The translations under genes and the position numbers were made by a program. This document shows, piece after piece, positions 1-8,710 of a stretch of DNA of 64,000 nt (position 1 is the stretch's first letter; each line of letters starts with the position of its first letter). The notes under the pieces were generated by a model. The model was not told the origin of the DNA. It saw nothing but the letters and a program-made list of their open reading frames with translations, and did not search any database. The stretch covers positions 1 through 64,000 of the forward strand of contig CALMFH010000153.1 in assembly GCA_937864925.1 (NCBI GenBank). The letters are read 5' to 3'. The stretch comes from an uncultured Alphaproteobacteria bacterium (lineage in GTDB: Bacteria; Pseudomonadota; Alphaproteobacteria; Rhizobiales; Ancalomicrobiaceae).

Positions 1-2
1 CC

Positions 3-218
3 GCGGATGCCGCGGCGAAGAAGGCGTCGGACGATGCCGCTGCCGCGAAGGCGGCTGCGGATGCCGCGGCGAAGAAGGCGTCGGACGATGCCGCTGCCGC
101 GAAGGCGGCCGCGGAAGCTGCGGCGAAGAAGGCGTCGGACGATGCCGCTGCCGCGAAGGCGGCTGCGGAAGCTGCGGCGAAGAAGGCGTCGGACGATGCC
201 GCTGCCGCGAAAGCGGGC
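3..218 (+). repeat. Four tandem 54-bp coding repeats
   Basis: Four consecutive 54-bp units (3-56, 57-110, 111-164, 165-218) share GAAGAAGGCGTCGGACGATG and differ at only a few positions. They lie in frame in the first gene and encode an 18-residue alanine/lysine repeat. The array may continue to the left of the window. The near identity of the units suggests recent expansion or ongoing copy-number change. Confidence 0.95.
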
Positions 219-929
219 GACGGGGCGGCGGCGTCCGACGAAGCCGAGCGTGCCGCTGCCGCCGATGCGGTCGGCATCCGCCCGGCGGCGATCGCCGCTC
301 CGCTCGCCGGCAAGGCCGACGAGCTGACGTTGATCAAGGGCATCGGTCCGCAGAACGAGAAGAAGCTCCACGGCATCGGCGTCTACCATTTCGCCCAGAT
401 CGCCGACTGGTCCCCCGAGAACGCCGCCTGGGCCGGCTCGTTCATGGCCTTCCCCGGTCGGATCGAGCGCGAGGATTGGATCGGTCAGGCCAAACGATTG
501 GCGAGCGGTTCCACGGCCGCCGCGCCGGCCGCCGCCGCCGGCCTGCCCCCGGAGATGGCCGCTGCCGCCATCACGCCGACGGTGGCTCCCGAGGATGCCG
601 AGCGTGCCGCTGCCGCAGACGCGGTGGGCACCCGTCCGATGGCGCTCGCCGCGGCGATGGGCGGCAAGGCCGACGACCTCAAGCGCATCCGCGGCATCGG
701 CCCTGCCAACGAGAAGAAGCTGAACGGCCTCGGGGTCTATCACTTCTCGCAGATCGCCGCCTGGACGGCGGAGAACGCCCGGTGGGCCGGCTCGTTCATG
801 GCCTTCCCCGGCCGCATCGAGCGCGAGGAGTGGATCGCCCAGGCCAAGGTGTTGGCGACCGGTGCCGAGACCGAGTTCTCCAAACGGGTCGACGCCGGCG
901 AGGTGCCGACGTCCAAACCCGGCGCCTGA
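3..929 (+). CDS. Ala/Lys-rich repeat protein with two C-terminal helix-hairpin-helix domains (5' end outside window)
   Basis: The reading frame is open from the window edge, so the start is missing; 308 codons are seen. The first 72 residues are four copies of an 18-residue Ala/Lys/Asp repeat with the core AAAKKASDDAAAAKA. Two copies of a ~60-residue domain follow, near residues 106-168 and 224-286. Each contains a KGIGP/RGIGP helix-hairpin-helix motif, then GVYHF, QIA, W and GRIERE. This domain is known as a C-terminal extension of NuoE and of some L21 proteins in Hyphomicrobiales, and the ending TEFSKRVDAGEVPTSKPGA matches those tails. A true nuoE would be followed by nuoF, and a true rplU by rpmA; neither follows, so the N-terminal identity is open. 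Helix-hairpin-helix folds usually contact nucleic acid, which would fit the basic, low-complexity arm, but this is inference. Confidence 0.75.
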   Translation, partial: ADAAAKKASDDAAAAKAAADAAAKKASDDAAAAKAAAEAAAKKASDDAAAAKAAAEAAAKKASDDAAAAKAGDGAAASDEAERAAAADAVGIRPAAIAAPLAGKADELTLIKGIGPQNEKKLHGIGVYHFAQIADWSPENAAWAGSFMAFPGRIEREDWIGQAKRLASGSTAAAPAAAAGLPPEMAAAAITPTVAPEDAERAAAADAVGTRPMALAAAMGGKADDLKRIRGIGPANEKKLNGLGVYHFSQIAAWTAENARWAGSFMAFPGRIEREEWIAQAKVLATGAETEFSKRVDAGEVPTSKPGA

Positions 930-966
930 TCGTTCCGGCGACGGAAACGACCCGACGACAGAGTGA

Positions 967-997
967 GGGCGGGTGTGGTTCGGCCGCACCCGCCCTT
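967..997 (+). terminator. Terminator hairpin between convergent genes
   Basis: A 12-bp stem (GGGCGGGTGTGG, 967-978, paired with CCGCACCCGCCC, 984-995, one G-U pair) closes a TTCGG loop and is followed by TTGGTT. It lies between the end of the repeat protein (929) and the end of the leftward hydrolase gene (1024), so it may act in both directions. Confidence 0.65.
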
Positions 998-1023
998 GGT
1001 TCGTCGTCGGCACGACGACGTCG

Positions 1024-1980
1024 TCACGCCCCGACACGATCGAGGAAGGCGACGATCGCATCGAGGGTCGGGGCATCTTCCAGCAGTGGTGCGTGGCCCT
1101 GGTCGGCGACCTCGACCACATCGAGCCCGGGATGCCGCTCCGCCATCTTCGCGACCGTCGCGGCGGAGAGCAGATCGGAGCGCGCGCCGCGCAGCACCTG
1201 GAGGGGCACGGCGGCGAGCGAATCGAACGGCGCCCAGAGATCCGGCATCGGCGTCTCGGGTGTCACCGCGGCGAGGGTCGAGGCGATCGCCGGGTCGTAG
1301 TCCATCTTCGGCCGCCCGCCGACGTCGCGATGCAGCCGCCGGGCGAAGCGTTGCCAACCCGCGTCGTCGAGTGCCGGGAAGACCTCCCGATTGGCGAACT
1401 TCATCGCCGCCACCACCGCGTCCCAGGTCGCGCCCTCCGGCAGCGGTTGGCCGACGTAGCCTCGGATCCGCATCAGCCCGGCGATGTCGATCTCGGTCCC
1501 GATGTCGTTGAGCACCGCCGCCTTCACCAGCCCCGGCGCCACCAGCCCCGAGACGAGCGTGACGATGCCGCCCCGCGACGTGCCGAAGGCGGTGATCTCG
1601 TCGATCCCGAGCGCCGTGAGGCCGAGCCGGGTGTCGGCGAGTTCCTGCACCACGGTGTAGCGGCTCGGATCCGGATCGTACTGCGACGTGCCGCGCCCGC
1701 GGAATTCGAACACCACCACGCGCCGTGCCGGCGAGGTCGCCGATCCGCCGACGAGGCGGGCGGCGAGCGGCTCGAAGTCACGGCAGTTGCGGGTGAGCCC
1801 GGGCAGGCACACCACCGGCCGCCGGTCGGTCGGCCCGAGCGGCGCGTAGTCGCGCCCGGCGAGAACGAGGCCGTCCGCCGAGAAGAAACGGAACGGACGG
1901 TGAAGGGTGCCGAGCGCGTCGCGCGTCTCGGGACCGAAGGCGACGCCGGTCGGCGGCGCGAGGGGCGGGGAGGCGTCCAA
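1024..1980 (-). CDS. Alpha/beta-hydrolase fold protein
   Basis: 318 residues with the alpha/beta-hydrolase order. An oxyanion-region motif (VCLPGLTRN) comes first, then a strand ending FRGRGTS, the nucleophile elbow GTSRGG (Ser), and a late histidine in DQGHAP with acidic residues before it. No signal peptide is evident, so a cytoplasmic esterase, lactonase or C-C hydrolase is likely; the substrate cannot be deduced. The gene lies downstream of slt on the same strand, separated by about 180 bp that include a strong palindrome, so it is probably transcribed separately. The start at 1980 is the first reasonable ATG. Confidence 0.8.
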   Translation of the reverse strand: MDASPPLAPPTGVAFGPETRDALGTLHRPFRFFSADGLVLAGRDYAPLGPTDRRPVVCLPGLTRNCRDFEPLAARLVGGSATSPARRVVVFEFRGRGTSQYDPDPSRYTVVQELADTRLGLTALGIDEITAFGTSRGGIVTLVSGLVAPGLVKAAVLNDIGTEIDIAGLMRIRGYVGQPLPEGATWDAVVAAMKFANREVFPALDDAGWQRFARRLHRDVGGRPKMDYDPAIASTLAAVTPETPMPDLWAPFDSLAAVPLQVLRGARSDLLSAATVAKMAERHPGLDVVEVADQGHAPLLEDAPTLDAIVAFLDRVGA

Positions 1981-2115
1981 GGGTGAACTCCGCGGGAGAG
2001 GGTCCCGCCGAAGGTCCTCGCTTCCGGGACGCGGTGCAAGTCTCCGAAGGGAGAAGGTCGCCGCGACCGGTCCTCTCCACGACGGTGGAGGCGAGCGGGG
2101 CCTTGGCCCGCCGCT

Positions 2116-2168
2116 CTCATACCGGTCACGAAGTTTCGACCTGTTCGAAACTTCGTGACCGGTATCAG
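2116..2168. repeat. Palindromic intergenic element, copy 1
   Basis: A perfect inverted repeat with 21-bp arms (2119-2139 and 2145-2165) closes the 5-nt loop CCTGT. The inner arm GAAGTTTCGA-CCTGT-TCGAAACTTC recurs at 21763-21787. The outer edges read CTCATAC (2116-2122) and GTATCAG (2162-2168), the same edges as copy 2. The TCA inside GTATCAG is the stop codon (TGA on the minus strand) of slt. There is no T-tract, so it resembles a mobile or REP-type palindrome more than a classic terminator, though its transcript would fold strongly. Confidence 0.85.
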
Positions 2169-4207
2169 TTCCCGCCGAACAGGAAGCTGCCGATTCCGCC
2201 GGACGGCTTCTGCGCCGGCACCGAACCGGTCATCGACGACGACTTCGCTCCGATGCCGCGTTTCAGATCCTGGGCGAGTTCGAGCTTCCGGCCTTCGAGG
2301 CGGAAGCGGTACACCTGCAGATTCTCCAACACGCGGTGGACGTAGTTGCGCGTCTCGGAGAACGGGATGCGCTCCATCCAGTCGACGATGTCGATCTGAC
2401 CGGTGCGCGGATCACCGTATTCGCGCACCCAGTCGCGGATGCGCCCCGGCCCTGCATTGTAGCCGGCGATCGCCATGACGTAGTTGCCGTCGTAGTTGTT
2501 GACGAGATTGGCGACGTAGCCGGCCCCGAGGCGGATGTTGTAGATGGGATCGTTGCGCCAGGCGTCACGGTTGTAGGCGATGCCGAGCTTCTTTGCGGCG
2601 TCGCGTCCCGTGTCGGGCATCACCTGGAAGATGCCGGTGGCGCCGGCCGACGACACGACCGCCTGATTGAACTCGCTCTCCTGACGCATGATGGCGAAGG
2701 CGAGCGCCTTCTCGAGCCCGGAGGTGTCGACATCGGGCTTGACGCCGATCGGGAAGGCCATCGCCTGCATGTCCATGCCGCGCTGGGCACCCGCCTTGCC
2801 GGCGGTGACCGCGAGATTTGTCCAGCCCTGTTTTTCCGCCATCTCGATCACCGCGGCGATCTGGCCGGCGGTCGGTAGGGTCTCGGCCATGTGCTTGTAG
2901 AACACCGCGGCGAGATCCTTGCGCCCGAGTTTGCCGATACGTCTGGCCGCCTCGAAGCGATCGTCGTGGTCCATCGCCGCACGGTCGGAACCGTTCGGCG
3001 ACACGCTACGCGAGATGCCGAGATCGCTCATTCCGAGCTTGGCGCGCGCCATCTGGCCGTAGAAGGTGAAGCCGAATTCGGCCGCCTTGCGATAGTAGTC
3101 GTTGGCCGATCCGCCGGCACCGGCCTCCGCCGCCCGACCCATCCAATAGTAGGCACGGGCACGGGTGACCGGCTTGCCGGAATCCTCCGCCACCGCAGCG
3201 AAATGCTTCATCGCGGCGTTCGCATCCGAGAGGAAGCGCAGAGCGTACCAACCGGCGTGGAAATCGGCCTCGGCCTGATTGGCCGGCGACGAGCCCGAGT
3301 GGCCGACCACCACCCGATAGGCGGTCTTGGCGTCACCCATGTCGAGGAGCTTACGGCTGACGATCCGCTTCTCTTCCCACCATTCGTCCGGCCGCCCCAT
3401 GGCGCGCGGATCCTTCGGCGCGCGGACGAGCAATTCGGCCGCCTCCTTCCAGCGGTCGCTGCGGCGTGCGTACTGGGCTCGGGCGAAGAGGAAGATCGGG
3501 TCGTCCTTGAGCGAGGCGGGCACCTGATCGAGCAGCGAGCCGGCATTCGCCTGCTTCTTCTCCACCGCCTGCGCCGCCTTGGCCAGCGTCTGGTATCCAC
3601 CACCGAGCTTACCGGCGGCGCGCTGTGCTTCGCCGGGATGGCCTTTCAGTACCAGGAGATCGAAACGCGCCTTGTAGTCGGCCGAGCCGAGCAGATCGCC
3701 GAACTCGGTCTCGAGCACGGTCGCCTCGTCGCCGGCGAGCTTGTCGTCGCGATAGGCGTAGCGCACCCATTGCTTGGCGTCGTCCTTGCGGCCCTTCTGG
3801 ACCAGGGCACGCGCCAGCATGATGCGGCCGCGGTTGGAATAGGGCCGTGACCCCTGGAAGGCGAGGATGACGTCGTCGGCCGACGGCGCCTCCTTCTCCA
3901 GCGCCTGTTCGGCGCGCCGGCGGAAGAACTCCGGATCCGGCCAGGTCGGGTTGGCGATGGCGAAACGGGTGATGGCGGCCGACGGCAGGCCCGACCCCAT
4001 GCGGATCAGATACCAGTCGACGATCTTCTGATCGATGCGGTCGAGATCGCCGCGCATGGCGTTGATGCCGGCGACGTCGCCACGCGACGCGATCTCGATG
4101 GCGCGGGCGAGATCGCCGGCCTGCGCCGGGCCGGTCGAGACGAGCGCCACCGCCAGCGCCGCGGCGGGCGCCAGGGTGCGGATCATCCGTCGGGTGGTGG
4201 CCAGCAT
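2165..4207 (-). CDS. slt: Soluble lytic murein transglycosylase, Slt70 family
   Basis: 680 residues. It cleaves the MurNAc-GlcNAc bond of peptidoglycan in the periplasm, leaving 1,6-anhydro-MurNAc. A signal peptide (MLATTRRMIRT, then a hydrophobic stretch ending GPAQA) is followed by a long alpha-helical repeat region typical of Slt70. The C-terminal SLT domain carries the catalytic Glu510 in RQESEF, then GATGIFQVMP and AGYNAGPGR. The start at 4207 is chosen because GAGGAG precedes it and it begins the signal peptide; an upstream in-frame ATG at 4237 would add ten charged residues. It is divergent from dapA, an arrangement familiar in Hyphomicrobiales. Its stop codon lies in the edge of a palindromic element. 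Confidence 0.93.
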   Translation of the reverse strand: MLATTRRMIRTLAPAAALAVALVSTGPAQAGDLARAIEIASRGDVAGINAMRGDLDRIDQKIVDWYLIRMGSGLPSAAITRFAIANPTWPDPEFFRRRAEQALEKEAPSADDVILAFQGSRPYSNRGRIMLARALVQKGRKDDAKQWVRYAYRDDKLAGDEATVLETEFGDLLGSADYKARFDLLVLKGHPGEAQRAAGKLGGGYQTLAKAAQAVEKKQANAGSLLDQVPASLKDDPIFLFARAQYARRSDRWKEAAELLVRAPKDPRAMGRPDEWWEEKRIVSRKLLDMGDAKTAYRVVVGHSGSSPANQAEADFHAGWYALRFLSDANAAMKHFAAVAEDSGKPVTRARAYYWMGRAAEAGAGGSANDYYRKAAEFGFTFYGQMARAKLGMSDLGISRSVSPNGSDRAAMDHDDRFEAARRIGKLGRKDLAAVFYKHMAETLPTAGQIAAVIEMAEKQGWTNLAVTAGKAGAQRGMDMQAMAFPIGVKPDVDTSGLEKALAFAIMRQESEFNQAVVSSAGATGIFQVMPDTGRDAAKKLGIAYNRDAWRNDPIYNIRLGAGYVANLVNNYDGNYVMAIAGYNAGPGRIRDWVREYGDPRTGQIDIVDWMERIPFSETRNYVHRVLENLQVYRFRLEGRKLELAQDLKRGIGAKSSSMTGSVPAQKPSGGIGSFLFGGN

Positions 4208-4524
4208 GATCGTCTCCTCGATACGCACCGGTCGCATCCGTCGACCTCCCGCCCGGAGCCCGATGGGAACGACGACGGCCTCACCGCCGTCGAGTGCGGG
4301 AGGCGGACCGGATCGATCCTCGACCCTAGGTCCCGTATCGTGAACAATTCCTTACGATCCGGCCGTGGCCCCGCCCGAATCCAGTCGCCGCTTGCCGTCG
4401 TGCGGGCGCGGGACTATTGTCGCCGCCCGCTCGCCCGCGCAACGATGGATCCGACGATCCCGCCGGTGCGAGCGGATCATGCGCCGTTTCTCGCGGCATT
4501 TCCAGGCTCCGAAGGGGTTCAACG
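4208..4524. other. Divergent slt/dapA promoter region
   Basis: 317 bp without a credible gene. It must hold the promoters of both flanking genes. A small stem (CGACGGC ... GCCGTCG, about 4272-4291) and a short AT-rich patch (GAACAATTCCTTACG, about 4340-4354) are visible. No promoter could be assigned with confidence. Confidence 0.5.
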
Positions 4525-5400
4525 ATGTTCAAGGGCTCGATCACCGCACTCGTCACGCCGTTCTCGAACGGGCGCGTCGACGAGAAAGCCCTGCAGGACT
4601 TCGTCGCCTGGCAGATCGCCGAAGGTTCGAACGGTGTCGTGCCCTGCGGCACCACCGGCGAGAGCCCGACACTGTCCCACGCCGAGCACAAGCGCGTCGT
4701 CGAACTCACCCTCGAGGTGGCCAAGGGCAAGGTGCCGGTGATCGCCGGCGCCGGCTCCAACAACACGGCCGAAGCGATCGACCTCGCCACCCACGCCGAG
4801 AAGGCGGGGGCCGACGGCGTGCTGGTGGTGGCGCCCTACTACAACAAGCCGAGCCAAGAGGGGCTCTACCGCCACTTCATGGCGATCGACGCGGCGATCG
4901 GCATCCCGATCATCGTCTACAACATCCCGCCGCGCTCGGTGGTCGACATCTCGGTGGAAACCATGGACCGGCTGTTCCGCGACAGCCGCAACATCAAGGG
5001 CGTCAAGGATGCCACCGGCAATCTGGCGCGGCCGGCGTTGCAGCGCATGAAGTCCGGACCGGAGTTCGTCCAGCTCTCCGGTGAGGACGCCACCGCCCTC
5101 GGCTTCAACGCCCAGGGCGGGGTCGGCTGCATCTCGGTGACCGCCAACGTCGCCCCGCGGCTCTGTGCCGAGTTCCAGGCGGCGATGGCGGCCAACGACT
5201 ACGAGAAGGCGCTCGAGTACCAGGATCGCCTGATGCCGCTGCATCGGGCGCTCTTCCTCGAGCCCAACCCGGCCGGCCCGAAGTATCTCGCCTCGCGTCT
5301 GAACAAGATGGCGAACGAACTGCGGCTGCCGCTGGTCGAAGCCTCGGAAGGCATGCGAGCCGAACTCGAGGCGGCCGCGCGTCACGCCGGCATTCTCTGA
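4525..5400 (+). CDS. dapA: 4-hydroxy-tetrahydrodipicolinate synthase
   Basis: 291 residues, the usual DapA length. It condenses pyruvate with aspartate-semialdehyde, the first committed step to diaminopimelate and lysine. The TIM-barrel hallmarks are present: ALVTPF near the N-terminus, GTTGES for the substrate carboxylate, the tyrosine pair in YYNKP (residue 106), Tyr132 in VYNIPPR, and the Schiff-base Lys161 in GVKDATG. An upstream in-frame start would add 36 unrelated residues. ATG 4525 begins the conserved MFKGSITAL and is preceded by a GAAGGGG ribosome-binding site, so it is preferred. smpB follows after 13 bp, probably in the same transcript. Confidence 0.97.
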   Translation: MFKGSITALVTPFSNGRVDEKALQDFVAWQIAEGSNGVVPCGTTGESPTLSHAEHKRVVELTLEVAKGKVPVIAGAGSNNTAEAIDLATHAEKAGADGVLVVAPYYNKPSQEGLYRHFMAIDAAIGIPIIVYNIPPRSVVDISVETMDRLFRDSRNIKGVKDATGNLARPALQRMKSGPEFVQLSGEDATALGFNAQGGVGCISVTANVAPRLCAEFQAAMAANDYEKALEYQDRLMPLHRALFLEPNPAGPKYLASRLNKMANELRLPLVEASEGMRAELEAAARHAGIL

Positions 5401-5413
5401 ACGGAGAGATCCG

Positions 5414-5887
5414 ATGTCCGCCGACAAGGGCGGCGGGCATCGGCTCGCCGCCGAGAACCGCAAGGCGCGCTTCTCCTATCACATCATCGACACCTGGGAG
5501 GCCGGCATCGTCCTGACCGGCACCGAGATCAAGTCGTTGCGCGGTGGCCGTGCCAACATCACCGACGCCTATGCGGCGCCCTACGGCACCGACCTGGTGC
5601 TCTACAACGCCTATATTCCCGAATACCTCCAGGCCAATCGCTTCAATCACGAGACCCGTCGGCCGCGCCGGCTGCTCCTTCATCGCAAGGAGATCAATAA
5701 ATTGATGGGCGCGGTCGAACGCGAGGGCCTGACCGTCGTCCCCCTCGACATCCACTTCACCGACAAGGGCCGCGCCAAGGTCCTGCTCGCCCTCGCCAAG
5801 GGCAAGAACGTCGCCGACAAGCGCGAGACGGAGAAGGAACGCGAATGGAACCGCGAGAAGTCGCGGTTGATGAAGTATCGCGAGTGA
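5414..5887 (+). CDS. smpB: SsrA-binding protein SmpB
   Basis: 157 residues, normal for SmpB. It binds tmRNA and delivers it to ribosomes stalled on truncated messages (trans-translation). The core motifs [21 protein letters not shown] and NITDAYA are followed by the C-terminal basic tail ([15 protein letters not shown]) that inserts into the empty mRNA channel. It lies 13 bp after dapA, preceded by GGAGAG. Confidence 0.97.
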   Translation: MSADKGGGHRLAAENRKARFSYHIIDTWEAGIVLTGTEIKSLRGGRANITDAYAAPYGTDLVLYNAYIPEYLQANRFNHETRRPRRLLLHRKEINKLMGAVEREGLTVVPLDIHFTDKGRAKVLLALAKGKNVADKRETEKEREWNREKSRLMKYRE

Positions 5888-5888
5888 C

Positions 5889-5912
5889 GCCGGAGGGGCG
5901 TCCCTCTCCGGC
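5889..5912. terminator. Hairpin between convergent smpB and SH3-like gene
   Basis: GCCGGAGGG (5889-5897) pairs with CCCTCTCCGGC (5902-5912) with one bulged base and a GCGT loop. It fills the 31-bp gap between two convergent genes and probably terminates both. Confidence 0.5.
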
Positions 5913-5918
5913 CTCGCC

Positions 5919-6701
5919 TCACAGCAGCGCCGACACGAAGGTGGTGAGCACCCACCCCGCCGGCCCCTTCTCGAAGCACAGGCTCCAGTCCGCCGGGTCG
6001 CCGGTCTTCTCCATCGGCACCCAGCCGATCCGGCCGTTCGGCAGGACGATGCTCGAAAAGCCGTTCTCCTCGTCGCTCTGTCTGAGCCGGTAGAGGAGCC
6101 CCGGCGTCAACGTCGCCACCACCTTCGCCGTGGCGTCGGCCGAGGCCCGCGCCGCGACCTTCTCGGTGACGTAGACGCCACGGTCGCCGCCGAGACCGGC
6201 CCTCGCTGCCGCCTTCGCGTCCCAGCGCACCCCGCGCACCGTACACCACGCCCCCGGCACCCGCGGATCGCGTCCCCACTTCGCCGCGGCGAGCCGATCG
6301 CCGATCGTCGTCATCGCGGTCTTCACCCGCGACGCGGTCCAGTCGATCGTCTTGCCACCGGGCAGCACCGGCTCGCCCTCGGTGTAGGCGAGCCCGATCT
6401 CGGCGAGCGCCGGGACGGCATCCTTGAACGGCCCTTTCGTCTCCACCGAGCGCGGCACTCCGAGCGTGACCCCCGCCATGACGATCGTCGGCCGATCGGC
6501 GACGAAGGCGAACACCTCCTCCACCGAATCCGCTGCGACCGCCTCGGCGACCGCCTTTGCCCGTTCGAGGAGGTCTGCCGGTGGTCGCCCGCCGGCACCG
6601 ATCTCGGCGACGAGCGGCGAGTAGGACGGCGCGGCGGCGGGCGCGGTCGAGGCGACGAAGGACAGGGCGAGGAGTCCGGCGAGGCGGAGAGCGAGAGTCA
6701 T
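5919..6701 (-). CDS. Exported SH3-like (SH3b) domain protein
   Basis: 260 residues from the chosen ATG at 6701, which begins a clear signal peptide (MTLALRLAGLLALSFVASTA). The ORF extends further upstream without signal-like sequence. The middle region is not recognised. The last ~90 residues (VYVTEKVAARASADATAKVV ... LYRLRQ ... NGRIGWVPME) resemble a bacterial SH3 domain, usually a cell-wall-binding or protein-interaction module. The predicted location is the periplasm. No catalytic motif was found. Confidence 0.65.
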   Translation of the reverse strand: MTLALRLAGLLALSFVASTAPAAAPSYSPLVAEIGAGGRPPADLLERAKAVAEAVAADSVEEVFAFVADRPTIVMAGVTLGVPRSVETKGPFKDAVPALAEIGLAYTEGEPVLPGGKTIDWTASRVKTAMTTIGDRLAAAKWGRDPRVPGAWCTVRGVRWDAKAAARAGLGGDRGVYVTEKVAARASADATAKVVATLTPGLLYRLRQSDEENGFSSIVLPNGRIGWVPMEKTGDPADWSLCFEKGPAGWVLTTFVSALL

Positions 6702-6868
6702 GTCGGCGGGATCCCGCGGTCGAGGAATTCGCGAAGCACGGCCGTGGCCATGGGCTCGTCCGGTGCTCTGGAATGCCACGACGATGCCGCGTCCGATCGC
6801 CCGAGACAACCGGTCCGTCGATGACGAATGTCGTCATGCGAGCCGGTCGCGCTTCGATCTCGGCCGTC

Positions 6869-7519
6869 CTATCGACCCATCTCGCGTGCGATCCCGTCGA
6901 ACACCGCGCGGAACATCTCGCGTGTCAGCCGGCCGGTGTTGGTGTTGTAGCGCGAGCAGTGATAGCTGTCGTGCAACCTCAGCCCCGACTTCAGCCGATG
7001 GACCGCGCCGTGCGCGAAGGGATGGGCCGTGAGCTTCTCGCCGACCGTCCGCAGGAACGTCTCGTGCGCCACCCGTCCGAGCGCCAGCACGTCGGTGAGG
7101 CCCGGATGTGCCGCCAGCGTCGCGGTGAGGAACGGCCGGCAGGCGTGGATCTCCGCCGGCGTCGGCTTGTTCTCGGGCGGGACGCAACGCACCGCGTTGG
7201 TGATCATCGCCCCCGTCAGTCGCAGCCCGTCGCCCGGATCGGCGCGGAAGGCGCCGCGCGAGAAGCCGTAAGACGCGAGCGTCTCGTAGAGGAGGTCGCC
7301 GGCGTAGTCGCCGGTGAAGGGCCGCCCCGTCCGGTTCGCCCCGCGCACCCCCGGCGCCAGCCCGACGATCAGCAGGCGCGGCGCCTCGCCGCGGAAGCTC
7401 GGCACCGGCGCGTTGAACCACGTCGGCTCCTTCCCGCGCCACTCGGCGCGAAAGGCGACGAGACGCGGGCAGAGCGGACAGTCGCGGTCCGGATCGAGTG
7501 GGGCAGGGCGGGGAGCCAT
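6869..7519 (-). CDS. Type-5 (UDGb-like) uracil-DNA glycosylase
   Basis: 216 residues from ATG 7519, which has GAGG a few bases upstream; the ORF runs on 43 codons without family similarity. Uracil-DNA glycosylases excise deaminated bases to start base-excision repair. Motif 1 reads GLAPGVRGANRTGRPFTGD, close to the family-5 form that lacks the usual catalytic Asp/Asn of other families. The second motif is HCSRYNTNTGRLT. The Cys pair in CPLCPRL plus later cysteines suits a 4Fe-4S cluster. Position between smpB and the NYN/rpoZ block is typical of Hyphomicrobiales. Confidence 0.87.
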   Translation of the reverse strand: MAPRPAPLDPDRDCPLCPRLVAFRAEWRGKEPTWFNAPVPSFRGEAPRLLIVGLAPGVRGANRTGRPFTGDYAGDLLYETLASYGFSRGAFRADPGDGLRLTGAMITNAVRCVPPENKPTPAEIHACRPFLTATLAAHPGLTDVLALGRVAHETFLRTVGEKLTAHPFAHGAVHRLKSGLRLHDSYHCSRYNTNTGRLTREMFRAVFDGIAREMGR

Positions 7520-7688
7520 CGGATGACCTCGGCAATGGGGGCGATGCGGCAGGCGCCGACCATCGAGAGGGCCGTGCCTTCCGTCAATCCCGTCGCGACG
7601 CGGATCCCGCCGCGATGCCGTGGTGGGCAAACGCGAAAACGCACCCACCCGGTCGGATGGGTGCGCCCGCGATCGCGACGGACGCGGC

Positions 7689-8297
7689 TCACGCCTCGTC
7701 GTAGTCCTCGTCGTCCTGGGCCACCTGACGGCGCTGCGCCTCGCGTTCGGCCATACGCGCCATGCGCTCTGCCGGATCGCGGCCGATTCGATTCTGCAGC
7801 GAGGCGAGGTCGATGAAGTGGTCGGCCTGTCGGCGCAGGTCGTCGGCGACCATCGGCGGCTGCGTCTGCAGCGTCGAGATCACCGAAACCTTCTTGCCCT
7901 TGCGCTGCACCGCCTCGACCAGGCGCCGATAGTCGCCGTCGCCGGAGAACAGCACCATGTGGTCGATGTGGTCGGCGATCTCCATCGCATCGACCGCCAG
8001 TTCGATGTCCATGTTGGCCTTGATCTTCCGCCGCCCCGAGGCGTCGTAGAATTCCTTCGTCGGCTTGGTCACGACCTTGTAGCCGTTGTAGTCGAGCCAG
8101 TCGATGAGCGGGCGAATCGACGAATATTCCTGATCCTCGATCAGCGCCGTATAGTAGAAGGCTCGGAGAAGATAGCTCGTCGATTTGAACTCGCTCAGGA
8201 GGCGCTTGTAGTCGATGTCGAAGCCGAGGGCCTTGGAGGTTGCATAGAGATTCGCGCCGTCGATGAACAGCGCGATTTTTTCGCGAGGGTCGAACAT
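7689..8297 (-). CDS. NYN (LabA/DUF88, PIN-like) domain protein
   Basis: 202 residues. NYN domains are PIN-like metal-dependent nuclease folds, thought to act on RNA. The acidic residues expected at the active site are visible: FIDGANL near residue 12, the Asp of NMDIELAVDAM, and FSGDGDY. The C-terminus is polar and acidic (AQDDEDYDEA). Family members sit next to rpoZ in many alphaproteobacteria, as here. ATG 8297 fits the conserved N-terminus MFDPREKIALFIDG. The specific RNA substrate is unknown. Confidence 0.88.
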   Translation of the reverse strand: MFDPREKIALFIDGANLYATSKALGFDIDYKRLLSEFKSTSYLLRAFYYTALIEDQEYSSIRPLIDWLDYNGYKVVTKPTKEFYDASGRRKIKANMDIELAVDAMEIADHIDHMVLFSGDGDYRRLVEAVQRKGKKVSVISTLQTQPPMVADDLRRQADHFIDLASLQNRIGRDPAERMARMAEREAQRRQVAQDDEDYDEA

Positions 8298-8710
8298 TTC
8301 TTCGTAGTCTTCCCATCTGGGGGTCTTCGGAGGCCTCGACGATCGGTCACGTCAAATCGAGATCGTAAGGCCGGCAATTGCACGGTAGGGTCGTCCATTC
8401 TTGTTTCTTGGCCCGACGAGAATATTCGTCGGTTTCCCACCGATGCGTAGATGACCGTACAGCAATTTGCATGCACACGCCAGCACTTCCCATGGGAAGT
8501 ACCGAAAATCCGCTTTGTCGGAACTGTCGTAGGGTGAGGTCGAGGCGCTGCCATTTCGTCGACCACGCGCCGAAGTCTCGGTGATGGGCCTCTCCCACCG
8601 GATCGCTGCACGAGCCGAGTGGATCGTCGTGTTCCGGTCGCTATGGCGTTGCTTTTCGGCGCGTCACGACGTATGTCTCCGCTTTCGAAGACCCCCCGAG
8701 GAGTTGAGGA
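8298..8710. other. Divergent NYN/rpoZ intergenic region with two palindromes
   Basis: 413 bp without a convincing gene, lower in GC than its surroundings. It contains an interrupted inverted repeat (CCGACGA 8413-8419, TCGTCGG 8426-8432, spacer GAATAT) and a perfect 16-bp palindrome ACTTCCCATGGGAAGT at 8485-8500. Both are operator-like, but no regulator can be assigned. Confidence 0.6.

Noticed and set aside
3-218. CRISPR-like or non-coding tandem array
   Set aside because: The 54-bp units abut without spacers, stay in frame and encode a regular Ala/Lys repeat.
3-929. Annotating the first gene as nuoE or rplU
   Set aside because: Only the tail domain is visible; the expected downstream nuoF or rpmA is absent and the N-terminal part lies outside the window.
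2165-2200. Palindrome at 2.1 kb as a plain intrinsic terminator of slt
   Set aside because: No T-tract, unusually long perfect arms, and shared core and edges with the element at 21.8 kb favour a repeat family; a terminating effect is still possible.
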